Source: Cytophagales bacterium
Lineage (GTDB): Bacteria > Bacteroidota > Bacteroidia > Cytophagales > Spirosomataceae
Length of the DNA stretch: 7,599 bases
Reading direction: 5' to 3'
Assembly (NCBI GenBank): GCA_028868395.1
Contig: JAGWUO010000046.1
Span: 1 to 7,599 of the forward strand
Shown here: positions 1 to 6,892 of the stretch, piece after piece
Layout: each line of letters starts with the position of its first letter
How positions within the stretch are numbered: the stretch's first letter is position 1
Notes under the pieces: generated by a model
Told to the model about the DNA's origin: nothing
Database searches by the model: none
What the model saw: the letters and a program-made list of their open reading frames with translations, nothing else
Translations under genes and position numbers: made by a program

Positions 1-1172
1 GATGGTTTCAATACGGCTCCATTCGGCGCTAAATTACCTCTGACCACTGCTATTCCAGAATCGGGTTTGAACGGAGCTTCAAACGAAGAAATGATGCTTG
101 GGTCATAAATAGGCGTATTATCGATGTTTTCACCCACCGACTTACCATTTACCGTCACAATTGACGTGTGTAAATGTTCTTTCATTTGATTCATCAAAGC
201 CGGAAGTCCGCCTGCGTAATACAAGTCTTCCATGAAGTGTTCGCCTGATGGTTGAATATTGGCTAAAAGCGGAATATTACGCGAGAATTCATCAAAATCA
301 TCTAGTTTCAAATCAACTCCTAATCGACCCGCAATTGCTGTCAAGTGAATCACGAAATTAGTCGAGCCACCCGTAGCCGCATTGACGCGAATCGCATTTT
401 CGAAAGCAGGACGCGTTAAGACTTTGGACATCTTCAAATCCTCATTTACCATCTCCACAATACGGCGTCCTGAATGCTGCGCAAGTACTTTTCTACGTAC
501 ATCAGCCGCTGGAATGGCTGCATTTTGTGGTAAACTCAATCCCAAGGCTTCCACCATCGTCGCCATGGTAGACGCCGTTCCCATCACGGCACAATGACCT
601 GGCGTTCTAGCCATACAAGCTTCTGCTTCAATAAACTCCTTCTGCGTTAATTCACCTAGTTTATACGCTTCAGCGAAACGCCATACATCCGAGGTACCAA
701 TTTCCTTACCTTTGAACTTACCTTTCATCATAGGACCTCCAGAGATAACTAAAGTAGGCAAATCGACACTACAAGCACCCATCACAAGAGAAGGAGTCGT
801 TTTATCGCATCCACACATCAGCACCACTCCGTCAATTGGATTTGCCCGAATCGATTCCTCTACATCCATACTCGCTAAATTGCGGTACAACATCGCGGTA
901 GGTTTAATCAAGGTTTCACCCAAAGACATGACAGGGAACTCCACCGGAAATCCACCTGCCTCTATAATTCCTTTCTTTACAAACTCCGCCAATTCTCTGA
1001 AGTGCGCATTGCAAGGCGTTAATTCGGACCAGGTATTACAAATACCAATCACTGGTTTACCTTGGAAATAATCATCTGGAATCCCTTGGTTTTTCATCCA
1101 AGCACGGTAGATAAAACCATCTTTACCAGTCTTACCAAACCACTGTTGCGAACGCAATTCAACTTTACTCAT
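1..1172 (-). CDS. IlvD/Edd-family sugar-acid dehydratase (L-arabinonate dehydratase-like), 3' end cut by the window
   Basis: The first ~390 residues of an Fe-S dehydratase whose family members are usually about 570-600 residues; the C-terminus lies beyond position 1. The family removes water from sugar acids (arabinonate, xylonate, galactonate, fuconate) or, in IlvD itself, from dihydroxy acids of branched-chain amino-acid synthesis, giving 2-keto-3-deoxy acids. The opening LRSQQWFG and the block NTWSELTPCN resemble the Rhizobium L-arabinonate dehydratase branch more than classical IlvD. Cys54, Cys122 (in GCDKTTPS) and Cys194 are spaced as the three [2Fe-2S] ligands of that enzyme. Glu86, Asp123 and Lys124 match its Mg site. 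The later blocks NAATGGSTN and RGNLAPNGA are also intact. The ATG at 1172 sits inside the end of the preceding gene (8-bp overlap, ATGAGTAA), suggesting translational coupling. The substrate cannot be fixed from sequence alone; the enzyme is probably cytoplasmic. Confidence 0.9.
   Translation of the reverse strand, partial: MSKVELRSQQWFGKTGKDGFIYRAWMKNQGIPDDYFQGKPVIGICNTWSELTPCNAHFRELAEFVKKGIIEAGGFPVEFPVMSLGETLIKPTAMLYRNLASMDVEESIRANPIDGVVLMCGCDKTTPSLVMGACSVDLPTLVISGGPMMKGKFKGKEIGTSDVWRFAEAYKLGELTQKEFIEAEACMARTPGHCAVMGTASTMATMVEALGLSLPQNAAIPAADVRRKVLAQHSGRRIVEMVNEDLKMSKVLTRPAFENAIRVNAATGGSTNFVIHLTAIAGRLGVDLKLDDFDEFSRNIPLLANIQPSGEHFMEDLYYAGGLPALMNQMKEHLHTSIVTVNGKSVGENIDNTPIYDPSIISSFEAPFKPDSGIAVVRGNLAPNGAVLKP
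1165..1172 (-). promoter_or_regulatory. 8-bp stop/start overlap (ATGAGTAA) between the anchored-protein and dehydratase genes
   Basis: The dehydratase ATG and the upstream gene's TAA share the octamer ATGAGTAA on the minus strand. Such an overlap usually means that ribosomes finishing the first gene restart on the second. It also fixes the dehydratase start, since its LRSQQWFG family block begins five codons later. Confidence 0.6.
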
Positions 1173-1803
1173 CTTCTTTTTCTAGGTCTAAGGTTTTAGA
1201 GAGGACAAAACTACCGTCCGCTCCATATTTATAATAACAAGCGCGAATCCCTGTAGAGATATCGGCATAAGGATCATTTTCATAGCCAAAGGAATGCACA
1301 ATGGCTGCCTTTTCTAAATACAAACTATCTGCCCCCGCATATCCCAATCGCTGGCGGCCCATGATAGTGGGAAAGCGAATGTCTCGAAATTTCCGGTTTT
1401 CATATTCAAAAGCAAAGATTCGGTAGTTTTTACCCTGCCAGCCGGCTACCCAAATTTCTGGCTTCTCATTTCCATTCAAATCAGTGGCTAAGACTGTGGA
1501 TGCCTTGAAATTCGCTACCTTTTTTTCTAAAAGAACTGAATGACTTTTCTCCAGTCGAATGGCTCCTGCCTCTACAGTAACTGTAAAGTCTTCAAAGGCA
1601 GATGTCAGCGCAGTGGCCATCGTTTTTGATACGGTATCATCTGCAGCAATGAGCGCTAGGGAATCTCCATATGCCTTCACCACATCCACATCTGTTATCT
1701 CTGTTTCTTCGGGTTTGTCATCTAATTCTCCTACGTACACGAATATATAGGCTAAAAAACCTAGTAAAACCACGAACAAGAAAAACTTCAACAGCCTAGC
1801 CAT
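1165..1803 (-). CDS. Membrane-anchored protein of unknown function with an FG-GAP/VCBS-like loop
   Basis: 212 residues; I do not recognise a named family. Residues 4-24 are a strongly hydrophobic N-terminal segment after MAR, with no lipobox cysteine and no obvious cleavage site, so it is likely a single-pass anchor with the rest in the periplasm. An acidic linker follows (about 26-40, rich in D and E). The segment DLNGNEKPEIWV (108-119) resembles the Asp-rich calcium-binding loop of FG-GAP/VCBS (integrin-type) repeats and is followed by beta-rich sequence (GKNYRIFAFEYENRKF, 124-139). The C-terminal part (GYAGADSLYLE at 154-164, then ACYYKYGADG at 188-197) looks like the tail often seen in small single-repeat proteins of this sort; this is from memory. 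The gene overlaps both neighbours by 8 bp, so it is almost certainly expressed. The TAA stop lies within the dehydratase start. Function unknown; a sensor or scaffold role would be a guess. Confidence 0.8.
   Translation of the reverse strand: MARLLKFFLFVVLLGFLAYIFVYVGELDDKPEETEITDVDVVKAYGDSLALIAADDTVSKTMATALTSAFEDFTVTVEAGAIRLEKSHSVLLEKKVANFKASTVLATDLNGNEKPEIWVAGWQGKNYRIFAFEYENRKFRDIRFPTIMGRQRLGYAGADSLYLEKAAIVHSFGYENDPYADISTGIRACYYKYGADGSFVLSKTLDLEKEDE
1796..1803 (-). promoter_or_regulatory. 8-bp stop/start overlap (ATGGCTAG) between PatB and the anchored-protein gene
   Basis: The anchored-protein ATG and the PatB TAG share ATGGCTAG on the minus strand, the same overlap length as at the next junction. 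It suggests coupled translation of PatB, the anchored protein and the dehydratase. Confidence 0.6.
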
Positions 1804-2962
1804 GTGTGATCGATTTCATGCGTTCAATTGCTTTTTCTAGAATTGCTCGTGGACAAGCAAAATTCAGCCGAATAAAATTCCGACCCTTGAATTGCTCCCC
1901 ACGTAACACGTGAACACCAGCGTCCCAACATTTCTGTTGGAAATCCCCCCATAAAGTCTCGTCATATTCAATCCAGGCTAAATAGGTGCCTTCCAGAGGT
2001 TGCATCGCTAAACCGGGAGTTTCACGCACATATGCCAAAAGTAAATCGTGATTCGCACGTAAATAGGGCAGTAGCTGCGCTAACCACTCTTCCCCATGAG
2101 CATAGGTGGCTAACATCACTTCAATACTATGTCTGGATAGCATTGAGAAGAATCCAGCGGATGCTTTAGTGAATTTATCTCGAAGTGCAGCATCGGGAAT
2201 GACGGCAACAGCGCCACCTAATCCCGCTGTATTAAACGCTTTAGAGGTAGCGAAGAAGCTAATGATAGGTTGTTTCTCAAATCGACCAATCGAGAGATGC
2301 TCGGACTGAGGATATAAGCGCAAATCAGCATGAATCTCATCAGAAACGATAGTAACGTTATACTTGGCACAAAGATCCACAATTCGCATAATCTCCGTTT
2401 CATTAAATATCGTACCGCCTGGATTATGCGGATTACAGAATAAAAATACTTTGGGGCCTTTTTGAAGACCTCTTTCAAAATCCTCAAAATCAAAGGTCCA
2501 GCGATCGCCTTCTTTAATCATTTCAAACGTAACGAGCGGGCAATTAACCCAACCAGCCACTAAATGAAAGGGGTGATATACAGGTACTGCTGTAATTATA
2601 CCTTCCTTTTCATTCGTTAAGGCCGCACAAGCAGCGGTAATTCCGGGAACAATTCCTGGAATCCAAACTTGTGAATCAAGCGAAGTAGACCAAGAATAAT
2701 CCCGTTCAATTTTATGTTGAGCCGCAATTTTTAAAGATTCAGGAACAATGGAATAGCCTAAAATACCGTGAGCCGTGATGCGATCCAATGCCTCCAAAAT
2801 TTCATCGGCCACTGGGAAATCCATATCTGCCACTGGCATGGGCAACATATCTAGATGAGCAGGGTAAGTCACATTATCCCATTTGAATGAATGGGTTTGT
2901 CGGCGATCAATAATTTGGTCGAAATCGTAACGTTTATTTGGCATATTCCGGTCTAAAGACAT
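1796..2962 (-). CDS. patB: MalY/PatB-family PLP-dependent C-S lyase / aminotransferase
   Basis: A 388-residue fold-type I PLP enzyme, full length for the MalY/PatB group (about 390). The group cleaves C-S bonds of cystathionine or cysteine conjugates to pyruvate, ammonia and a thiol; some members act as aminotransferases. Visible family marks: FDxIIDRR near the N-terminus (14-21), PMPVADMDFP (41-50), Tyr129 in PVYHPF, CNPHNPGG (176-183), Asp208 in VSDEIHADL (pairs with the pyridine nitrogen), Lys241 in TSKAFNTAGL (the expected PLP Schiff-base lysine) and Arg365 in IRLNFACPR (carboxylate binding). There is no signal peptide, so it is cytoplasmic. It overlaps the DUF1460 gene upstream and the anchored-protein gene downstream. 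The start is ambiguous: ATG 2962 has AGGA four bases upstream, while ATG 2944 (MPNKRYDFD) gives the length more usual for the family. The physiological substrate is unknown, and the gene symbol is by family only. Confidence 0.92.
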   Translation of the reverse strand: MSLDRNMPNKRYDFDQIIDRRQTHSFKWDNVTYPAHLDMLPMPVADMDFPVADEILEALDRITAHGILGYSIVPESLKIAAQHKIERDYSWSTSLDSQVWIPGIVPGITAACAALTNEKEGIITAVPVYHPFHLVAGWVNCPLVTFEMIKEGDRWTFDFEDFERGLQKGPKVFLFCNPHNPGGTIFNETEIMRIVDLCAKYNVTIVSDEIHADLRLYPQSEHLSIGRFEKQPIISFFATSKAFNTAGLGGAVAVIPDAALRDKFTKASAGFFSMLSRHSIEVMLATYAHGEEWLAQLLPYLRANHDLLLAYVRETPGLAMQPLEGTYLAWIEYDETLWGDFQQKCWDAGVHVLRGEQFKGRNFIRLNFACPRAILEKAIERMKSITHG

Positions 2963-3704
2963 TAAATCCTATCATTGAAGGATGATTCTTTAAATATACG
3001 GAAATTGATTCAACTGATTGACACAATTTCTGGCGATCTTGAGAAGCATGAACTAGATAAAATTGGCCCTTATGTTGGCGAATAAAGCCTACATGTTGGT
3101 AATCAAGGTCTTTCCGCTTGGACACAAAGGCGATCACATCACCTGATTGTAGAAAAGAGGACACTTGGGAAAAGGAGGCACTAGGAACATAGGTCATCGG
3201 GCCTAAATCGTTTTCCATTTTCTGAATAGCAGGGAGCACTATCATCCATTTTTTAGGGGCCAAATAATGGGACAAAAAATCCACTTTTTTAACCGCTAAT
3301 ACACGGAATGATGCAGGAATAATCTGTTTAAACAAGCCTTTTTCCTCCATTTGAAGAAAAGTAGCACTTAAATAATGATTTCTATTTTCGTACGAAATAG
3401 GCTTTCTGGCATAGCGAATTTGTTCTAATTCACGAAGGAATATAGAATCAATTCCTTTGGAACGGTATAAACTCCATACATTCTCCACAAAGGTCACGCA
3501 ATCAAAACCCGAAAAATCAACGACAAACTTCTCTGGATTTTCTTTCGATAAAGCATGAGAGGCATAAGGAAGTCCGAAAAACTGCTCGGCAATGATCAAA
3601 GGATTTTGCTTTTCACGTGCTGCTTGAATACGAGGTATTACCACATCAGGGATTACCTGAGAAAAAGCGAGGAAAGGAAAAAGTAAAAATACCCAGACCT
3701 TCAT
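2934..3704 (-). CDS. Exported DUF1460 (N-acetylmuramoyl-L-alanine amidase-like, NlpC/P60 fold) protein
   Basis: 256 residues with a signal peptide: MKVWVFLLFPFLAFS, then Gln16, a typical Bacteroidota cleavage (FS before Q). The mature part matches the DUF1460 family (PF07313), papain-like cysteine hydrolases expected to cut cell-wall peptides or muropeptides in the periplasm. The motif GFDCVTFVEN holds the probable nucleophile Cys69. ENRNHYLSATF (107-116) matches the family's Y/H-rich block. SGDVIAFV (187-194) followed by His204 (QHVGF) and His219 (LVHAS) supplies the likely catalytic histidine and its partner. All core residues expected of an active enzyme are present. The gene starts 1 bp after the transporter gene ends and has an unusually good ribosome-binding site. 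Its stop lies inside the PatB gene. The exact bond cleaved is not known; the context of sugar and sulphur enzymes does not explain it. Confidence 0.87.
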   Translation of the reverse strand: MKVWVFLLFPFLAFSQVIPDVVIPRIQAAREKQNPLIIAEQFFGLPYASHALSKENPEKFVVDFSGFDCVTFVENVWSLYRSKGIDSIFLRELEQIRYARKPISYENRNHYLSATFLQMEEKGLFKQIIPASFRVLAVKKVDFLSHYLAPKKWMIVLPAIQKMENDLGPMTYVPSASFSQVSSFLQSGDVIAFVSKRKDLDYQHVGFIRQHKGQFYLVHASQDRQKLCQSVESISVYLKNHPSMIGFNVFRPEYAK

Positions 3705-3705
3705 A

Positions 3706-5031
3706 CTAAGCCTTCTCCTTAATCCATAAAACGCTAATAGAACCCAAAATAAAGAATACGCCAGCTGCTACAATCGCATAAATCGAATTGCCTCCGTATA
3801 CATATTTCACAATGGAACCACCAATAATTCCATTAACGATTTGAGGAAGAGTGATGAAGAAATTGAAAATACCCATGTAAACACCCATTTTAGACATGGG
3901 AATGGAACCAGCTAAAATGGCATATGGCATCGCTAAAATCGAAGCCCAAGCCATTCCCACACCCACCATACTGAAAATCAACATCTGTGGATCTGAAATA
4001 AAATAGATAGAAATTAATCCCAAACCACCGGCTGTCAATGAAACAGCATGCGTTGCTTTATTTCCAATTGACTTGGCAATACGTGGTAAAAAGATGGCAT
4101 AAACTGCAGAAACCGCACTATAAACACCGAAAATAATACCCACCCAATTGGCCGCATTTTGGAATTCAGGAGAACTGTGATCATCCATCGGTAATCCGTA
4201 TACGTGGTGCGCAATCGCAGGAGTGGAGAATACCCACATCGAGAATAAGGCAAACCAAGAAAAGAATTGTACCACCCCTAATTGGCGCATGGTGAAAGGC
4301 ATTTCCTTGATGTAACGGAAAACAGACCAAATGGAATCTTTAGTCCCTTCTTCCTCAAAACCCATTGCTTCACGCTCTTCAGGAGAATATTCTTTGGTAG
4401 TTGCAATCGTCCAAATAATCGCTGAGATAAACACCGCTGCCCCTACATAAAAACTGTACAATACGTTATCAGGAATTTGGCCTTCCGCAGCGACCTTTGA
4501 AATACCAAACCAATTACCAAACATGTAGGGTAACCAAGAACCAACCACGGCTCCAATTCCAATCAAGAAAGTCTGAATCGAAAAGCCCAGCGTATTTTGT
4601 TCCTCAGGTAAATTATCTGCCACCAAAGCTCTAAACGGCTCCATCGCTACATTAAATGATGCGTCCATCATCATTAAAATACCCGCTCCCACGATCATGG
4701 GAGGGATAAAATTCGCCAAGGCACCTGCATGAGGAAAAAAGAACAAGGCCGTTGAAGCTAAAATAGCTCCCGTCAAAAAGAAGGGCTTTCTTCTGCCCAA
4801 ACCATTCCAAGTTCGATCTGAATAAAAACCAATAATCGGCTGAATGATCATACCCGTTAATGGTGCGGCTAACCAAAACCAAGATAATTGCTCCACATCT
4901 GCACCGAAGTTTTGAAGTACACGAGAAGCATTACCATTTTGTAAGGCAAAGCCGAACTGAATGCCTAAAAAACCGACACTCATATTAAAGATTTGACCAA
5001 TACTTAAACGCGGCTTAGTAAATGTTTTCAT
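3706..5031 (-). CDS. MFS sugar transporter, SLC45/GPH-like (probable maltose, maltodextrin or other glucoside importer)
   Basis: 441 residues with about 12 predicted membrane spans, so an inner-membrane cation-coupled symporter. The loop between spans 2 and 3 carries SDRTWNGLGRRKPF (71-84), close to the SD..xxGRRRP signature of SLC45/sucrose-type and related GPH permeases. The fourth-span region has MEPFRALVADNLPEEQ (130-145), and the C-terminal half has AMPYAILAGSIP (367-378) and GVYMGIFNFFITLPQ (383-397), also typical of this group. A charged cytoplasmic loop (213-250) separates the two six-helix halves. The start follows the amylase stop by 5 bp (TAA-AACCT-ATG), so the two are co-transcribed. 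Position next to a periplasmic alpha-glucan hydrolase suggests that it imports the hydrolysis product, probably maltose or a short maltodextrin. Substrate assignment is inference. Confidence 0.9.
   Translation of the reverse strand: MKTFTKPRLSIGQIFNMSVGFLGIQFGFALQNGNASRVLQNFGADVEQLSWFWLAAPLTGMIIQPIIGFYSDRTWNGLGRRKPFFLTGAILASTALFFFPHAGALANFIPPMIVGAGILMMMDASFNVAMEPFRALVADNLPEEQNTLGFSIQTFLIGIGAVVGSWLPYMFGNWFGISKVAAEGQIPDNVLYSFYVGAAVFISAIIWTIATTKEYSPEEREAMGFEEEGTKDSIWSVFRYIKEMPFTMRQLGVVQFFSWFALFSMWVFSTPAIAHHVYGLPMDDHSSPEFQNAANWVGIIFGVYSAVSAVYAIFLPRIAKSIGNKATHAVSLTAGGLGLISIYFISDPQMLIFSMVGVGMAWASILAMPYAILAGSIPMSKMGVYMGIFNFFITLPQIVNGIIGGSIVKYVYGGNSIYAIVAAGVFFILGSISVLWIKEKA
3711..3720 (-). promoter_or_regulatory. 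Strong Shine-Dalgarno for the DUF1460 gene, inside the transporter's last codons
   Basis: Read on the minus strand, AAGGAGAAGG lies 6 bases before ATG 3704 and overlaps the codons for the transporter's final Lys-Glu-Lys-Ala region. It supports the ATG at 3704 as the true start. None of the other genes here has a comparable site. Confidence 0.6.
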
Positions 5032-5036
5032 AGGTT

Positions 5037-6794
5037 TTATAGTGAAATAATGATAGCTGAATTAGAGGAAATTTGAATACGATTCCCTTCGACTTTTCCT
5101 GCTTGAGCTGCAGGAGGGACGAATGATTTAATTGTTTTAAGCGAATAGGATTTAATTCCCATCATATCCAATGCTAACGTAGGTATTTCGATGTTGAAAT
5201 CGTGATTGACTGAATCGAAATTACAAATGATTAAATTGCGACCTTTATCCGTGTAGCGCAGATAGGCATACACTTTTTCTTTTGGATAAGCTGCATTCTG
5301 AGCGTATTGAAGATCAAAGAACTTTCCTTTTTGAATCACTTCGCTGGAATTAATCCAAGCAACTAATTCGGTATAGAAAGAATCTATTTCCTTTTCAGCT
5401 GCAGTTAATTTACCTCCATCAAATTTTCCGCCATTTAACCAGCGCTGATGCGTATCCACCCGATAGAAATCAAACATCGTCGTCCGATCATCTGCCTCAT
5501 TAAATCCTTCGATTTCCTGTGCTTTCTCTCCAAACTCCTGACCAAAATAAATCATTAATGGTCCATCGTGCATACTAGCAGTCAGCACCATCCCTGGAAT
5601 CGTAGACCAGAAATTATTTGCCGCAAAAGCAGGAGTATTTAAACGAGTCTCATCATGATTCTCTAAGAAACGTAACATATGATTGGCAAAATCACCCGAT
5701 TCATTTTGCCAAACTCGGGTAATATCCGCCGTCGAAGCACCAGGTTTATTCTCCATAATATGGCGAATTCCATCGTACAAGCCTACTTTGTCATATAAAT
5801 AGTCAAAACCACCTTTGAAAATATAATTTCTGTATTCTTGAGGATTATATATTTCTGCAATAAACACGGCCTCTGGATTTAGGGCTTTAACTTTAGGAAT
5901 CGCATAAGCCCAAAATTCTACTGGCACCATCTCCGCCATATCACAGCGGAATCCATCCACGCCCTTTTTAGTCCAATACAACAATACATCTGTCATTTTT
6001 AACCAAGTATCGGGAATCGGATCAAAATGAGTTTGATTTCCGTGTTGAATATCGACACCGTAGTTCAACTTAACCGTTTCAAACCAATCGTGAATCGATG
6101 GTTGCGCAGAGAAAACGTTGTTTCCACTCACTTTGGCAGGAATTTCAATATAAGGGACTGTCACAGGGACTGGCGGATTCACCCCCGTAGGAATGGTAAA
6201 TTGCGTACCCGGTAGATAATAGAAATTATTGGAAGGCGAGAAGGAGAGATCTTTGTTATCGTTTTGGCCAAAATCAACAACACCCGCTGGTTTTTGATCC
6301 GAATAATAGGCTCTAGCTAGGTGATTAGGGACAAAATCCAAGACTAATTTTAAATCGGCTTGATGCACGCGATCTAACATAGCAGCGAATTCTTGCATGC
6401 GCTCAGCCGGTTTATCCGCTAAAAAAGGATTCACATCATAGTAATCCTTAATCGCAAAAGGAGAACCTGCCCGACCTTTCACCACTTGAGGATGATCTAA
6501 TGGAGAACCAAAAGCAGAAAAATCTTCCATGGTTGCATGCTCTAAAATCCCCGTGGTGTACAGATGAGAATACCCTTTCTTCTTTAGTGCTTGAAGACCC
6601 TTAGTCGAGACATCCTTGAATTTCGTTACTCCATTCTCCGCCGCAGAACCGTTTTTCTTCACATTGGTATTTTGATTTCCCCAAAGATGAAACATCATTT
6701 GGTACACAACATGTTTATCAGTTTTTACGGATTTCTGAGCCATAAGGGGATACATTAAGAAGGCGGACAATAGAACAAGATAAAATTTACGCAT
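5037..6794 (-). CDS. Secreted alpha-amylase-family glycoside hydrolase (GH13)
   Basis: 585 residues. A signal peptide (MRKFYLVLLSAFLMYPLMA, then Gln20) without a lipobox cysteine predicts a soluble periplasmic enzyme, not a SusG-like surface lipoprotein. The (beta/alpha)8 barrel shows all four GH13 conserved regions: region I DFVPNH (153-158); region II GFRCDMAE (281-288) with Arg283 and nucleophile Asp285; region III FIAEIYN (311-317) with acid/base Glu314; region IV FLENHDETR (376-384) with transition-state Asp381. The distance between regions I and II is long, with a Pro/Val-rich stretch around 202-223, implying an enlarged domain B. Residues from about 490 on form the usual C-terminal beta domain (AYLRYTDKGRNLIICNF). 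It likely cuts alpha-1,4-glucans or malto-oligosaccharides, but GH13 also covers transferases and trehalose-forming enzymes, so specificity is open. First gene of the minus-strand operon; no Shine-Dalgarno before ATG 6794, only an AT-rich leader. Confidence 0.93.
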   Translation of the reverse strand: MRKFYLVLLSAFLMYPLMAQKSVKTDKHVVYQMMFHLWGNQNTNVKKNGSAAENGVTKFKDVSTKGLQALKKKGYSHLYTTGILEHATMEDFSAFGSPLDHPQVVKGRAGSPFAIKDYYDVNPFLADKPAERMQEFAAMLDRVHQADLKLVLDFVPNHLARAYYSDQKPAGVVDFGQNDNKDLSFSPSNNFYYLPGTQFTIPTGVNPPVPVTVPYIEIPAKVSGNNVFSAQPSIHDWFETVKLNYGVDIQHGNQTHFDPIPDTWLKMTDVLLYWTKKGVDGFRCDMAEMVPVEFWAYAIPKVKALNPEAVFIAEIYNPQEYRNYIFKGGFDYLYDKVGLYDGIRHIMENKPGASTADITRVWQNESGDFANHMLRFLENHDETRLNTPAFAANNFWSTIPGMVLTASMHDGPLMIYFGQEFGEKAQEIEGFNEADDRTTMFDFYRVDTHQRWLNGGKFDGGKLTAAEKEIDSFYTELVAWINSSEVIQKGKFFDLQYAQNAAYPKEKVYAYLRYTDKGRNLIICNFDSVNHDFNIEIPTLALDMMGIKSYSLKTIKSFVPPAAQAGKVEGNRIQISSNSAIIISL

Positions 6795-6806
6795 ATAATT
6801 TAAAAT

Positions 6807-6822
6807 AAACTGTCTAGCACAG
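6807..6822 (+). repeat. 16-bp direct repeat, copy 1 (candidate operator)
   Basis: AAACTGTCTAGCACAG matches the copy at 7543-7558 in 14 of 16 positions, including the unbroken core CTAGCACAG. This copy also contains the small inverted repeat CTGT-N5-ACAG. It lies upstream of the pgmB promoter candidate and 13 bp from the amylase start codon, so it could serve both units. Regulator unknown. Confidence 0.45.
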
Positions 6823-6835
6823 CAGAAAAAGGTTT

Positions 6836-6863
6836 TTTGGCAGATGTAAATGTAATAATTTTG
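6836..6863 (+). promoter_or_regulatory. Candidate Bacteroidota-type promoter for pgmB
   Basis: TTTG (6836-6839, within a run of six T) and TAATTTTG (6856-6863), a full match to the Bacteroidota -7 consensus TAnnTTTG. The 16-bp spacer after TTG is at or just below the usual range of about 17-23. Transcription would start near 6870, leaving a leader of about 20 bases before ATG 6893. Confidence 0.5.
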
Positions 6864-6879
6864 CTAATCTTTAAAACAA
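6847..6879 (-). promoter_or_regulatory. Candidate promoter for the amylase-transporter operon
   Basis: On the minus strand, TTG (6877-6879) is followed after 22 bases by TACATTTA (6847-6854), which matches TAnnTTTG except in the last base. This would give a leader of about 45 bases that includes the 16-bp repeat. The match is imperfect and other AT-rich placements closer to the ATG are possible. Confidence 0.3.
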
Positions 6880-6892
6880 TCCCTACCTAAAT

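Larger units (their letters stand above)
6795..6892. promoter_or_regulatory. 98-bp divergent intergenic region between the amylase operon and pgmB
   Basis: This AT-rich region must hold the control signals for both transcription units. It contains one copy of the 16-bp repeat and candidate promoter elements on each strand, listed separately. No convincing hairpin terminator, attenuator or riboswitch is visible. Confidence 0.7.

Noticed and set aside
712..1071. A 119-codon open frame on the plus strand
   Set aside because: It lies wholly antisense to the well-conserved dehydratase, whose cluster motifs are read from the other strand; the plus-strand product has no recognisable domain.
1791..1800. 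ACAGCCTAGC, identical to part of the repeat at 7545-7554
   Set aside because: It falls in coding DNA at the PatB/anchored-protein junction, lacks the ACAG end of the element and has no promoter motif near it; a 10-base match by chance is plausible.
2218..2493. A 91-codon minus-strand frame inside PatB
   Set aside because: It is an alternative frame across the PatB catalytic core, with no recognisable motifs; the PatB frame is intact and carries all family residues.
4035..4882. Two short minus-strand frames (72 and 76 codons) within the transporter gene
   Set aside because: They are out-of-frame readings of membrane-span codons; the transporter frame is continuous.
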